Numbered from the stretch's first letter, positions 30,109 to 38,960 are shown. The stretch is DNA of 64,000 nucleotides from Winogradskyella thalassocola (GCF_900099995.1 NZ_FNCZ01000004.1:62001-126000), one strand, 5' to 3'. Numbers and translations are program-made. The notes: generated from the letters alone by a model not told the origin.

Positions 30109-30512
30109 TTGACATTTGTGTCTCATTGTTTTCTATTCTACTTTACCACTAAAAAGATATTTTGTAACGTATTTAAAACGCTGCACTTTTATTTTATATC
30201 AATTTTGTAATAGCCCTATAAAGGTTCAAATTACAGCTATTTAAAATTGAAATTTGGTTTTTAACAAAAAAAAACTAATATCTAGCATCTTCGAAATACA
30301 AAATAACACGATAAAAGAAATCAGAAATATCTAATCAACTGATTGACTTTACACTACAAATACTATTCTTCACATTTTGAGTTATCACTTAATCTTCTAT
30401 TTTTGTGATAACTAACTCAACCCTTATTTGAGCAAAAAATAAGCATAACTATTACTTAATAAATAAGAGTAATTTATTACATATTTTTGCTCACTATTTT
30501 TATCTAAACTAA
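30109..30512. other. 404-base AT-rich intergenic region with two hairpins
   Basis: No coding sequence was seen. It holds a large inverted repeat (30377-30420, listed separately) and a second one (CTTATTT at 30423-30429 with AAATAAG at 30437-30443). Both lie within 140 bases of the next start. They separate the anchor-L genes from the TIG/lamin-tail pair and could be regulatory. Confidence 0.6.
30377..30420. promoter_or_regulatory. Long inverted repeat upstream of gene 9
   Basis: TTGAGTTATCAC (30377-30388) pairs with GTGATAACTAACTCAA (30405-30420). The inner nine pairs are perfect, there is a two-base bulge, and five more pairs follow. The loop is 16 bases with no T tract after it, so a terminator is unlikely. 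It may be an operator or an untranslated-RNA hairpin. Confidence 0.45.
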
Positions 30513-32816
30513 ATGAAGAATTATACTTTTTTATTATTCCCCCTCGTTCTAATTTTTAACGGTTATTTTTTAATTAATAACACAAATTATTCAACCTACA
30601 AAGCCGATAGCACTGCTTGTCCGGCACCAATTATAAACACTTTTAATCCTGCAAGTGGACCTGTAAATACAGAGATCACAATTGATGGAAGTAATTTTTC
30701 AACGACATCCTCTGTAGATTTTAATGGTGTAACTGCAAGCTTTACAATACTAAGTGATACTGAAATTTCAATTACGGTTCCTTCTGGGGTTACTGACAGT
30801 TCTAATATAACGCTAACGACTTCTGGTGGATGCGACACCACAACTGCTACTAGCTTTTCTTTATTAAATTCTGATTGTAATTCTGCTGACGAGATTTACA
30901 TCTCAGAAGTTTATGATTCTGACGGAGGAAGCTATGGTGTTATAGAACTCTACAACCCAACCAACACCGCTATTAGTTTAAATACCATTTACGAAGTACA
31001 ACGTTTTGGAGATATCGGTAATGCAACTCCAAGTGCTACAATCCCACTAGAAGGCTCTATTGCGCCTCTTAGTACTTATATTATCGAAATGGGTGGTACA
31101 GGCAATACGTGTAGTGGCTTAACTGCTGGTACATCAGTAGCTGCTGGTATTAATGAAGATGACGAAATTAAATTAGTAAAAAATGGAACTGTCATTGATG
31201 TGATGTACACCGATGATGAAATTGGTTACAGCTTTATCAGAAATGCGGATGCAGCTTCACCGAGTACAACATTTAATCTTAACGAATGGTTATTGTTAGA
31301 GGATGAAGATTGCTCAAATTTAGGTTCACATACAGCTGACTCTAGCTCTACACCAAATATTACACATCCAAACAATCAAGCTATTTGCGAGAACAGTACA
31401 GCGACCTTTTCCGTATCTGTAAATACAGGGTCGTATTCGTACCAATGGCTTGTCCTTAATACTTCTGGAAACTGGGTAAACGTTAGTAACGATAGTAATT
31501 ATTCTGGTGCAACCACTAGCACATTAAACATTACTAATACTCCAGCTAGTTTTAATGGATTACAATATTACTGTATGATGTCATCTACGGGTTGTAACCT
31601 TGTTTCAAATGCAGCTCATCTTGAGGTTTCAAATCCTGAAGTAGATACGTTGCCAAACCAAACGGTTTGTTCTATCTATACATTACCTGTACTGACTAAC
31701 GGAAATTACTATACAGGAACTAACGGAACAGGAACTCAGCTTAATGCTGGTGATATTATAACATCTTTTCAAACCATCTATATATTTAATACATCCGGCA
31801 CTGCACCTAATACGTGTCAAAACGAATCTAGCTTCACAGTTTCTATCAGTGGTAATCCACTTGTAAGCGTATTAGAAGACCAAACGGTTTGTTCTGAATA
31901 TGTACTACCAAGTATAACTAATGGTAATTATTTCACAGCTGCTGATGGAAATGGTACACCTTTAAATGCAGGAGAAATTATATCAACATCACAAACGATT
32001 TATATTTATAACGAAGTTGGAGTTGCTCCTAATATCTGTACTAACGAAAGTAGTTTCGATGTAAGCGTAACTGGAACGCCAAATGTAGATACACTTTCTG
32101 ATGTTTCGATTTGTTCAGAATTTATTTTACCAAACCTTACAGATGGTAACTATTTTACAGGAACTAACGGAACAGGAACGCAACTTAATGCAGGTGCGAT
32201 TATTTTAACGTCACAAACGATTTATATTTATAACGAAATTGGTACCACTACAGATACTTGTAATAACGAAAGTAGCTTTGATGTAACAATTTATCCATCA
32301 ACAGATTTTACGCTAACAGATTCGAATATTGAAATCAACGGGGATTCTATAACAATAACAATGTCTGACACGTCAATTGAATACGAATATGCTATTGATG
32401 GTTCTAGTTTTCAAAATGAAAATACATTTACAAATGTTTCAGAAGGGACACATACCTTATACGTGCAAGATTCTAATGGTTGTATTGTTAAATCCATTGC
32501 TTTTGAAATTGCAACTGCAGCAGAAGAATTAATTATACCTACTGGTTTTTCACCGAACAATGACGACAAAAATGAATGGTTTAACATTCAAGGTTTATAT
32601 GACGTTTATACCAACCATAAATTAGAAGTCTATAACCGATACGGAACTTTAATTTTTGAAGGAAATAACAATAAAAAATGGTTCGGAATCGCAAATAAAG
32701 GCTTAATGCATACGGATAAAGTATTACCTGTAGGCACCTACTTTTATGTCTTATATTTAAATGAGCCTAATACAAATTCTAAACCTTTTACAGGTTGGGT
32801 TTATCTAAATAAATAA
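30513..32816 (+). CDS. TIG / lamin-tail / Ig T9SS type B surface protein with three 74-residue repeats (gene 9)
   Basis: 767 residues. An N-terminal hydrophobic signal segment is followed by an IPT/TIG domain (~38-115, APIINTFNPASGPVNTEITI). A lamin-tail-like domain comes next (~125-265, EIYISEVYDSDGGSYGVIEL), then an Ig-like domain (~285-375, SYQWLVLNTSGNWVNVSN). Three 74-residue repeats and a sorting domain of the GFSPNNDDKNEWFNI...GWVYLNK subtype end the protein. Known: lamin-tail and TIG domains are common in extracellular bacterial proteins. Inferred: surface adhesin or cell-wall-associated protein exported by the T9SS. It is the paralog of the next gene, but carries a different C-terminal domain subtype, matching gene 3 instead. 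Confidence 0.9.
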   Translation: MKNYTFLLFPLVLIFNGYFLINNTNYSTYKADSTACPAPIINTFNPASGPVNTEITIDGSNFSTTSSVDFNGVTASFTILSDTEISITVPSGVTDSSNITLTTSGGCDTTTATSFSLLNSDCNSADEIYISEVYDSDGGSYGVIELYNPTNTAISLNTIYEVQRFGDIGNATPSATIPLEGSIAPLSTYIIEMGGTGNTCSGLTAGTSVAAGINEDDEIKLVKNGTVIDVMYTDDEIGYSFIRNADAASPSTTFNLNEWLLLEDEDCSNLGSHTADSSSTPNITHPNNQAICENSTATFSVSVNTGSYSYQWLVLNTSGNWVNVSNDSNYSGATTSTLNITNTPASFNGLQYYCMMSSTGCNLVSNAAHLEVSNPEVDTLPNQTVCSIYTLPVLTNGNYYTGTNGTGTQLNAGDIITSFQTIYIFNTSGTAPNTCQNESSFTVSISGNPLVSVLEDQTVCSEYVLPSITNGNYFTAADGNGTPLNAGEIISTSQTIYIYNEVGVAPNICTNESSFDVSVTGTPNVDTLSDVSICSEFILPNLTDGNYFTGTNGTGTQLNAGAIILTSQTIYIYNEIGTTTDTCNNESSFDVTIYPSTDFTLTDSNIEINGDSITITMSDTSIEYEYAIDGSSFQNENTFTNVSEGTHTLYVQDSNGCIVKSIAFEIATAAEELIIPTGFSPNNDDKNEWFNIQGLYDVYTNHKLEVYNRYGTLIFEGNNNKKWFGIANKGLMHTDKVLPVGTYFYVLYLNEPNTNSKPFTGWVYLNK
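31641..32306 (+). repeat. Three tandem 222-base (74-residue) repeats in gene 9
   Basis: The units begin at 31641, 31863 and 32085. Each follows the pattern V-D-x-L-x-x-Q-x-x-C-S-x-x-x-L-P, GNY(Y/F)T, LNAG, QTIYI(Y/F)N, C-x-N-E-S-S-F. They have diverged more than the copies in gene 10. Confidence 0.9.
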
Positions 32817-32850
32817 AACCAATTATTTTTTCAACGTCTAATTTGAAGCA

Positions 32851-35800
32851 ATGAAGCGCATTAATTTATTAATTCACTATACCTACGTCTTAAGTTTATT
32901 TTTTATAACCAACGCTTATGCCACAGTAGGTAGCGATGTTATAACAGACAAGAGCGTTTGTCCTGCACCAATAATTAATACGTTTACACCTTCTAGTGGA
33001 CCAGAAAACACATTAATCACTATTAGCGGTAGCAACTTCAATGGTGCTGCTTCTGTCTCTATTGATGGAGTCTCTACTTCATTTACAATTATAAACGATT
33101 CTCAAATTACAGCGATTATACCTGCAGGTGCCGTCGATACTTCTAGCATTTCCATAATAAGTACTGGTGGTTGCACAGGAACGTCATCTACAGATTTTAC
33201 AGTGATAGCTTCAGATTGTGAACCTGCTGATATATATATTTCAGAAATATACGATGCCAATAGTGGTGATTACGCGGTTATAGAACTTTACAACCCTACA
33301 AACTCTCCTGTGGTTATCGATAATATTTATATCATAGAACGCTATGGAGATGTAGGAAACGCGACACCCAATAATACCTTTAGTGATATTGTAGGGACAA
33401 TTGCTCCATTAAGTACTTTTGTCATTCAAATGGGAAGCGGTACCAATTGCTCTCCTCTAGATGTGGATTTTAATATTCCGACAGGAATTAATGATAACGA
33501 TGAATTCAAACTATTTAAAAACGGAATCCTTATTGATGTTGTAAATTCACCTGATGAGAGAGGCTATACCGTTATCAGAAATGCGGATGCTCCAATACCA
33601 CAAACGACATACGACAGTAACGATTGGTCTATTGACTCTAGTGAAAATTGTTCAGATTTAGGGTCACATACGGCAGATCCAATTACGAATACCATTCCAG
33701 ATATTATAGACCCTATAACACAAACCATTTGCGAGAATGGTACTGTAACGTTTAACACGACTTTAGATACTAGTATATTCCAATACCAATGGAAAGTTCT
33801 TGATGCTTCAGGAAACTGGGTAAATGTCGCTAACGCTAGTCCATATTCTGGCGCACAAACTAGCGCGTTAGTAATCACTAATGCTCCTTTAAGTTTTGAT
33901 GGAAACCAATATTACTGTGAAGTTAACTATAATTCTTGTCCGTTAATAACGAAAGCTGCTCAATTAATTATCGATAGTCCCGCTGTAGATACTCTTTCTG
34001 ATCAAACCGTATGTTCAAATTATACGTTACCAGTCTTAACCGACGGAGATTATTATACCGCAACAGATGGTGCAGGAACACAACTCAATGCTGGTGATGT
34101 TATTTCGACAACACAAACCATTTACATCTATAACGAAATAGGCACGGCACCAAACACTTGTCATAATGAAAGTAGTTTCGAGGTGACTATTACCGGAACT
34201 CCAGATGTAGATACCATTGCGAATCAAACTGTGTGTTCAAGTTATACGTTACCTGCCTTAACTGACGGAGATTATTATACTGCAACAGATGGTGCAGGAA
34301 CACAACTCAATGCCGGTGATGTTATTTCGACAACACAAACTATTTACATTTATAATGAAATAGGCACGGCACCAAACACTTGTCATAATGAAAGTAGTTT
34401 CGAGGTGACTATTACCGGAACTCCAGATGTAGATACAATTGCGAATCAAACTGTGTGTTCAAGTTATACGTTACCTGCCTTAACTGACGGAGATTATTAT
34501 ACTGCAACAGATGGTGCAGGAACACAACTCAATGCTGGTGATGTTATTTCTACAACACAAACTATTTACATTTATAATGAAATTGGAACAGCACCAAATG
34601 ATTGCTCAAATGAAAGTAGCTTTGATGTAACAGTAAGTGGAACACCAAATGTAGATGCACTTTCTGACCAAACGGAATGTGGATCATACACCTTACCAGC
34701 ACTTACCAATGGAAATTATTTTACAGGTTCAAACGGTACAGGTACACCATTAAATGCTGGTGACACCATTTCGACTACACAAACTATTTTTATTTATATT
34801 GAAATTGGTACAGCACCAGACACTTGTAATAACGAAAGTAGCTTTGAAGTCACTATTACTAGTGCACCAGCTGTAGATACCATTGCTAATCAAGCTGTGT
34901 GTTCTAATTACACATTACCAGCACTAACCGATGGAAACTATTATACAGGTCCTAATGGTACAGGAACCCCACTCAATGCTGGTGAGGTTATTTCAACAAC
35001 ACAAACCATTTATATTTATAACGAAACAGGAATAGCGCCTAATACGTGTTCTAACGAAAGTAGTTTTGAGGTTACTGTAAGTGGTACACCTAATGTAGAT
35101 ACACTTTCTGATCAAACGGAATGTGGGTTATATACCTTACCAACACTTACTAATGGTAATTATTTTACAGGCACAAACGGTACAGGTACACCACTAAACG
35201 CTGGTGATACCATTTCGACTACACAAACCATTTATATTTATGTTGAAATTGGTACAGTTCCAGACACTTGTCATAATGAAAGTAGTTTTGATATTACAAT
35301 TACGGGTGCTCCAAGTGTAGATACCTTGGCTAACCAAATTATTTGTTCAGAATATACATTACCTACACTAACCAACGGTAACTATTTTACAGGACCAAGC
35401 GGTACAGGAACCCTATTTAATGCTGGAGATATTATTACTAATTCGCAAACCTTATACATTTATAATGAAATAGGCACCGCACCAAATACCTGCTCTAATG
35501 AAAGTAGTTTTGACATTACTATTAATGACGCGGTAGATTTTACTTTAGATGAATCCAATATTTCAATAAGCAACAGTACGCTTATGGTTACTATGACAGA
35601 TCAAACTTTAGACTATTTATACGCTATTGATTATTCTAGTACTCAAACCTCCAATGTTTTTAATGATCTAACAGAAGGTATTCACACGTTATATGTCACG
35701 GATCTTAATGGCTGTATCATTAAATCACTCTCTTTTCAGATTGAAGTAGACCTTTTTATTCCTGCATTTTTCACTCCTAATAACGATAATGCTCATGATA

Positions 35801-36006
35801 CGTGGACCGTTATTGATAGAAACCGTATTGTAAAAGAAATACTTATTTTTAATAGATATGGTAAGCTTATTAAGCAATTAATTCCTTCAAATTATTCATG
35901 GGATGGCTATTACAACGGAAAAATGCTAGAATCAAATGATTTCTGGTATTTAATTACATTAGTAAATGGTGATGAGCTTAGAGGCCATTTTGCTTTAAAG
36001 CATTAA
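32851..36006 (+). CDS. TIG / lamin-tail / Ig T9SS type B surface protein with seven 74-residue repeats (gene 10)
   Basis: 1051 residues with a signal peptide (~1-25, ending NAYA). Then come a TIG domain (~37-115), a lamin-tail-like domain (~125-260, DIYISEIYDANSGDYAVIEL), an Ig-like domain (~285-375, QYQWKVLDASGNWVNVAN) and seven tandem 74-residue repeats (residues ~379-896). A small TLDYLYAIDYS domain and a type B sorting domain of the FFTPNNDNAHDTW...HFALKH subtype follow. It follows gene 9 by 34 bases and probably shares its transcript. Upstream of the repeats it parallels gene 9 domain by domain, but its sorting domain is of the other subtype, indicating a domain exchange. Each repeat carries two cysteines, which probably form a disulfide outside the cell. 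Inferred function: extended surface adhesin. Confidence 0.92.
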   Translation: MKRINLLIHYTYVLSLFFITNAYATVGSDVITDKSVCPAPIINTFTPSSGPENTLITISGSNFNGAASVSIDGVSTSFTIINDSQITAIIPAGAVDTSSISIISTGGCTGTSSTDFTVIASDCEPADIYISEIYDANSGDYAVIELYNPTNSPVVIDNIYIIERYGDVGNATPNNTFSDIVGTIAPLSTFVIQMGSGTNCSPLDVDFNIPTGINDNDEFKLFKNGILIDVVNSPDERGYTVIRNADAPIPQTTYDSNDWSIDSSENCSDLGSHTADPITNTIPDIIDPITQTICENGTVTFNTTLDTSIFQYQWKVLDASGNWVNVANASPYSGAQTSALVITNAPLSFDGNQYYCEVNYNSCPLITKAAQLIIDSPAVDTLSDQTVCSNYTLPVLTDGDYYTATDGAGTQLNAGDVISTTQTIYIYNEIGTAPNTCHNESSFEVTITGTPDVDTIANQTVCSSYTLPALTDGDYYTATDGAGTQLNAGDVISTTQTIYIYNEIGTAPNTCHNESSFEVTITGTPDVDTIANQTVCSSYTLPALTDGDYYTATDGAGTQLNAGDVISTTQTIYIYNEIGTAPNDCSNESSFDVTVSGTPNVDALSDQTECGSYTLPALTNGNYFTGSNGTGTPLNAGDTISTTQTIFIYIEIGTAPDTCNNESSFEVTITSAPAVDTIANQAVCSNYTLPALTDGNYYTGPNGTGTPLNAGEVISTTQTIYIYNETGIAPNTCSNESSFEVTVSGTPNVDTLSDQTECGLYTLPTLTNGNYFTGTNGTGTPLNAGDTISTTQTIYIYVEIGTVPDTCHNESSFDITITGAPSVDTLANQIICSEYTLPTLTNGNYFTGPSGTGTLFNAGDIITNSQTLYIYNEIGTAPNTCSNESSFDITINDAVDFTLDESNISISNSTLMVTMTDQTLDYLYAIDYSSTQTSNVFNDLTEGIHTLYVTDLNGCIIKSLSFQIEVDLFIPAFFTPNNDNAHDTWTVIDRNRIVKEILIFNRYGKLIKQLIPSNYSWDGYYNGKMLESNDFWYLITLVNGDELRGHFALKH
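33985..35538 (+). repeat. Seven tandem 222-base repeats in gene 10
   Basis: Units start at 33985, 34207, 34429, 34651, 34873, 35095 and 35317, each exactly 222 bases. Units 1-3 are almost identical at the DNA level over much of their length. Unit 3 then switches, in its last third, to the SNESSFDVTVSGTPN type. Units 4 and 6 share QTECG, so the array is a mosaic of repeat types made by unequal crossing-over or gene conversion. Confidence 0.95.
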
Positions 36007-36060
36007 GGTATATAACTACTACTTCTAGTAAAAAAGGAGTATCTATATTGCACAATCTTT

Positions 36061-36098
36061 AAAAAGGACTTCAGATTTTAGATCTTGAAGTTCTTTTT
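36061..36098 (+). terminator. Rho-independent terminator closing the adhesin array
   Basis: AAAAAGGACTTCA (36061-36073) pairs with TGAAGTTCTTTTT (36086-36098) with one G-T pair. The stem's 3' arm ends in a T run. It lies 55 bases after the stop of gene 10. Confidence 0.85.
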
Positions 36099-36150
36099 AT
36101 TTTAACGCAATTGTAACGCACTTCGCAATTAAATTATAAGTGCTTTATTG

Positions 36151-36158
36151 TAACTTTG
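36151..36158 (+). promoter_or_regulatory. Flavobacterial -7 element for uvrB
   Basis: TAACTTTG matches TAnnTTTG exactly, and the uvrB ATG begins only five bases later. Transcription would start at or within a few bases of the start codon, so the mRNA may be leaderless. Confidence 0.55.
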
Positions 36159-36162
36159 CAGT

Positions 36163-38166
36163 ATGCGATTTAAAATTGAGTCCGAATTTAAACCTACTGG
36201 TGATCAGCCACAAGCTATAAAAAAATTAGCTGCTGGTATTGAAGGAAAAGAAAAATACCAAACGCTTTTGGGTGTTACTGGTTCTGGTAAAACCTTTACA
36301 GTTGCCAACGTTATTGAAGAATTGCAACGACCAACTTTGGTTTTGGCACATAACAAAACTTTGGCTGCACAACTCTACTCCGAATTCAAACAGTTTTTTC
36401 CTGAAAATGCTGTTGAGTATTTTGTGTCCTACTACGACTATTACCAACCCGAAGCCTACATTCCTACGTCTGGTGTATATATAGAAAAAGATTTATCTAT
36501 CAATGAGGAAATTGAGAAGATGCGTTTAAGCACCACGTCTTCCCTTCTCTCTGGTCGTCGTGATGTGATTGTCATTGCCTCCGTATCTTGTTTATATGGT
36601 ATTGGGAATCCTGTAGAATTTCAAAAGAATGTGATTTCGATAGAGCGTGATCAAGTTATTTCTCGTACTAAATTATTACATCAACTGGTTCAAAGTTTAT
36701 ATTCTAGAACAGAATCTGAATTTAAAAACGGAAACTTTAGAATAAAAGGTGATACAGTAGATGTATTTCCTGGTTATGCGGATCATGCCTTTAGAATTCA
36801 CTTTTTTGGTGATGAAATTGAAGAAATTGAAGCGTTTGATGCAAGGTCTAATGAGATTATAGAACGTTATGATCGCTTAAATATCTATCCTGCAAACATG
36901 TTCGTAACATCTCCTGATGTGCTAAACGGCGCGATAAAAGACATACAAGACGATTTAGTAAAACAATACGATTACTTTAAAGACATAGGTAAACATCTTG
37001 AAGCCAAACGCCTTAAAGAACGTACAGAATTCGATCTAGAAATGATTCGGGAATTAGGGTATTGTTCAGGTATTGAGAATTATTCTCGATATTTAGACGG
37101 ACGATTACCAGGAACGCGACCATTCTGTTTGCTCGATTATTTTCCGGATGATTTTTTAATGGTGGTTGATGAAAGTCACGTGACCATTTCACAAGTCCAT
37201 GCCATGTACGGAGGTGACCGAAGTAGAAAAGTCAACTTAGTTGATTATGGTTTCCGATTGCCAGCCGCCATGGACAATAGACCTTTGAAGTTTGAAGAAT
37301 TTGAAGCGCTTCAAAATCAAGTGATCTATGTTTCTGCCACTCCAGCAGATTACGAAATGCAAAAAACAGATGGAGTTTATGTTGAACAAGTCATTCGACC
37401 AACAGGATTATTAGATCCTATTATTGAAGTCAGACCAAGTCTAAATCAGATTGATGATTTAATTGAAGAAATTCAAAATCGTGTTGAAAAAGACGAACGG
37501 ACTTTAGTAACCACATTGACTAAACGAATGGCGGAAGAATTGACAAAATATTTAACCAGAATTTCAATTCGTACCCGATATATTCATAGTGATGTAGATA
37601 CTTTGGAACGTGTAGAAATAATGCAAGATTTACGAAAAGGTGTCTTTGATGTTTTGGTAGGTGTCAACTTACTACGTGAAGGTTTAGATTTACCTGAAGT
37701 ATCGCTAGTTGCTATTTTAGATGCTGACAAGGAAGGTTTTTTAAGGTCCGCACGTTCTTTAACGCAAACCGTTGGTAGAGCGGCAAGAAACTTAAATGGG
37801 AAAGCGATTATGTATGCTGATAAAATCACAAAAAGTATGCAAAAAACAATGGACGAAACGGAATATCGTCGTGAAAAACAAATCGCCTATAACACCAAAC
37901 ATAATCTTGTTCCTAAAGCTTTAAATAAGAGTTTAAATAGTGCTTTAACTCAAAATTCAGTGAGTACATACAGAACAGAATTGGATGCACAAATAGCAGC
38001 TGAACCAGAAAGTGATTATTTAAATAAAGGGGAATTAGAAAAGAAAATTAGAGAACGTCGTAAACTTATGGAACAAGCTGCAAAAGCATTAGACTTTTTA
38101 GAAGCTGCACGTTTTAGAGATGAGATAACTGCTTATCAGAGTAAGTTAGAGAAGTTGAAGGTGTGA
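36163..38166 (+). CDS. uvrB: Excinuclease ABC subunit UvrB
   Basis: UvrB is the damage-verifying helicase-like subunit of nucleotide excision repair; it receives DNA from UvrA and recruits UvrC to incise. The 667-residue length is normal. Visible features are the Walker A motif GVTGSGKT (~38-45), the beta-hairpin YYDYYQPEAYIP (~95-106) that is inserted between DNA strands, the DESH box (VVDESHVTISQ, ~335-345), helicase motifs V-VI (VGVNLLREGLDLPEV and TQTVGRAARN), and a C-terminal UVR domain (~627-660, LEKKIRERRKLMEQAAKALD) that contacts UvrC. It has its own promoter and follows the array terminator. It is unrelated in function to the surface-protein genes and looks like the conserved chromosomal border of the array. 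Confidence 0.98.
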   Translation: MRFKIESEFKPTGDQPQAIKKLAAGIEGKEKYQTLLGVTGSGKTFTVANVIEELQRPTLVLAHNKTLAAQLYSEFKQFFPENAVEYFVSYYDYYQPEAYIPTSGVYIEKDLSINEEIEKMRLSTTSSLLSGRRDVIVIASVSCLYGIGNPVEFQKNVISIERDQVISRTKLLHQLVQSLYSRTESEFKNGNFRIKGDTVDVFPGYADHAFRIHFFGDEIEEIEAFDARSNEIIERYDRLNIYPANMFVTSPDVLNGAIKDIQDDLVKQYDYFKDIGKHLEAKRLKERTEFDLEMIRELGYCSGIENYSRYLDGRLPGTRPFCLLDYFPDDFLMVVDESHVTISQVHAMYGGDRSRKVNLVDYGFRLPAAMDNRPLKFEEFEALQNQVIYVSATPADYEMQKTDGVYVEQVIRPTGLLDPIIEVRPSLNQIDDLIEEIQNRVEKDERTLVTTLTKRMAEELTKYLTRISIRTRYIHSDVDTLERVEIMQDLRKGVFDVLVGVNLLREGLDLPEVSLVAILDADKEGFLRSARSLTQTVGRAARNLNGKAIMYADKITKSMQKTMDETEYRREKQIAYNTKHNLVPKALNKSLNSALTQNSVSTYRTELDAQIAAEPESDYLNKGELEKKIRERRKLMEQAAKALDFLEAARFRDEITAYQSKLEKLKV

Positions 38167-38558
38167 AACGGTGGTCAGTAGTCAGTGGTCAGTACAAAGT
38201 GTGAAGTGTGAAGTGTGAAGTGTGAAGTGTGAAGTGTGAAGTGTGAAGTGTGAAGTGTGAAGTGTGAAGTGTGAAGTGTGAAGTGTGAAGTGTGAAGTGT
38301 GAAACTAAAAAAAAATTGACGGAAGGTTGGAAGATTTTACAAAAAGTTGCGAAAGAGGAAAAATTCCGAAACGCAATAATTAAATTTCAAGATTAAAAAC
38401 TGAGACTGAGACTAAAACTGAAAACTATTACACGAAGTTACACAGAGAAGGCACAAAGATTCACAGAGAGATTGTTCTAAAAATTAAGCCTATATTCAAA
38501 TAGGATAGCTTTTTAAAATTACCATTGAGACTGCAAACTGAAGACTAGATACTGAAGA
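38167..38558. other. 392-base repeat-rich intergenic region
   Basis: No gene was seen. Three kinds of simple sequence are stacked: GTCAGTGGTCAGTA-like text at 38175-38195; a 15-copy AAGTGTG array (listed separately); and GAGACTGAGACT / ACTGAAGACTAG-like text near 38400-38420 and 38525-38565, with a GTTACACAGAGAAGG segment at 38438-38470 between them. These are typical degenerate intergenic repeats. The right end is the terminator-less 3' flank of the leftward gene starting at 38960. Confidence 0.7.
38197..38301. repeat. (AAGTGTG)15 perfect heptanucleotide tandem array
   Basis: Fifteen uninterrupted copies of AAGTGTG span exactly 105 bases and begin 31 bases after the uvrB stop. A related AAGGTGTG overlaps the uvrB stop codon and could have seeded the array. 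A seven-base unit lies outside any coding frame here, so copy-number change would not alter a protein. Confidence 0.97.
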
Positions 38559-38960
38559 CTAGTTATACTGCACCTTAAAAATATCAATCAAGAAATCTGG
38601 TGGTACAATTTTATTAGGAAAACTATCCATTAAATCAAGAACTCTGTTAATTGATTCATGACTTAATCCCATTCGTAATCCAAAGTTGTGAATTTTAACC
38701 AATTGTTTTGGCGCTACTTTATGATCGAGATTCATAAGCAATATTAATCGGTGAAACTGAACAATGCGTTCGCTATGCGATTTTAAATGCACATAAGTTA
38801 CAGGATGTTCAAAGAGGTATTTAAAATCTTCTTTTGAAATCTCCAATTGCTTAGCAATACTATATAAAAATTTATATTCAATAGATCTTATATTTTCATC
38901 TGTTTGAGCGAATGCAATCATCTCAGAAAGTAAACTCAATTTTTCAACACGATTAATCAT
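38559..38960 (-). CDS. TerB-like helical protein
   Basis: 133 residues, all-alpha in appearance, with no signal peptide or membrane segment. The pattern LSLLSEMIAFAQTDENIRSIEYKFLYSIAKQLEI is that of TerB-fold proteins. Acidic or metal-binding helices appear at ~10-40, and a second helical pair (HRLILLMNLDHKVAPKQLVKIHNFGLRMGL) at ~65-95. Known: TerB-fold proteins bind metal and are linked to tellurite/stress and membrane-associated signalling systems; the role of single-domain members is unclear. It stands alone between uvrB and the esterase gene, in the opposite direction. A TAACTTTA motif on its strand (38988-38995) could be the -7 element. Confidence 0.65.
   Translation of the reverse strand: MINRVEKLSLLSEMIAFAQTDENIRSIEYKFLYSIAKQLEISKEDFKYLFEHPVTYVHLKSHSERIVQFHRLILLMNLDHKVAPKQLVKIHNFGLRMGLSHESINRVLDLMDSFPNKIVPPDFLIDIFKVQYN

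Noticed and set aside
33985-35538. Repeat region as a CRISPR or mobile element
   Set aside because: Repeats are in frame within one long coding sequence with 74-residue periodicity; no transposase or terminal inverted repeats.
38197-38301. Heptanucleotide array as a CRISPR
   Set aside because: Units are directly joined with no spacers.
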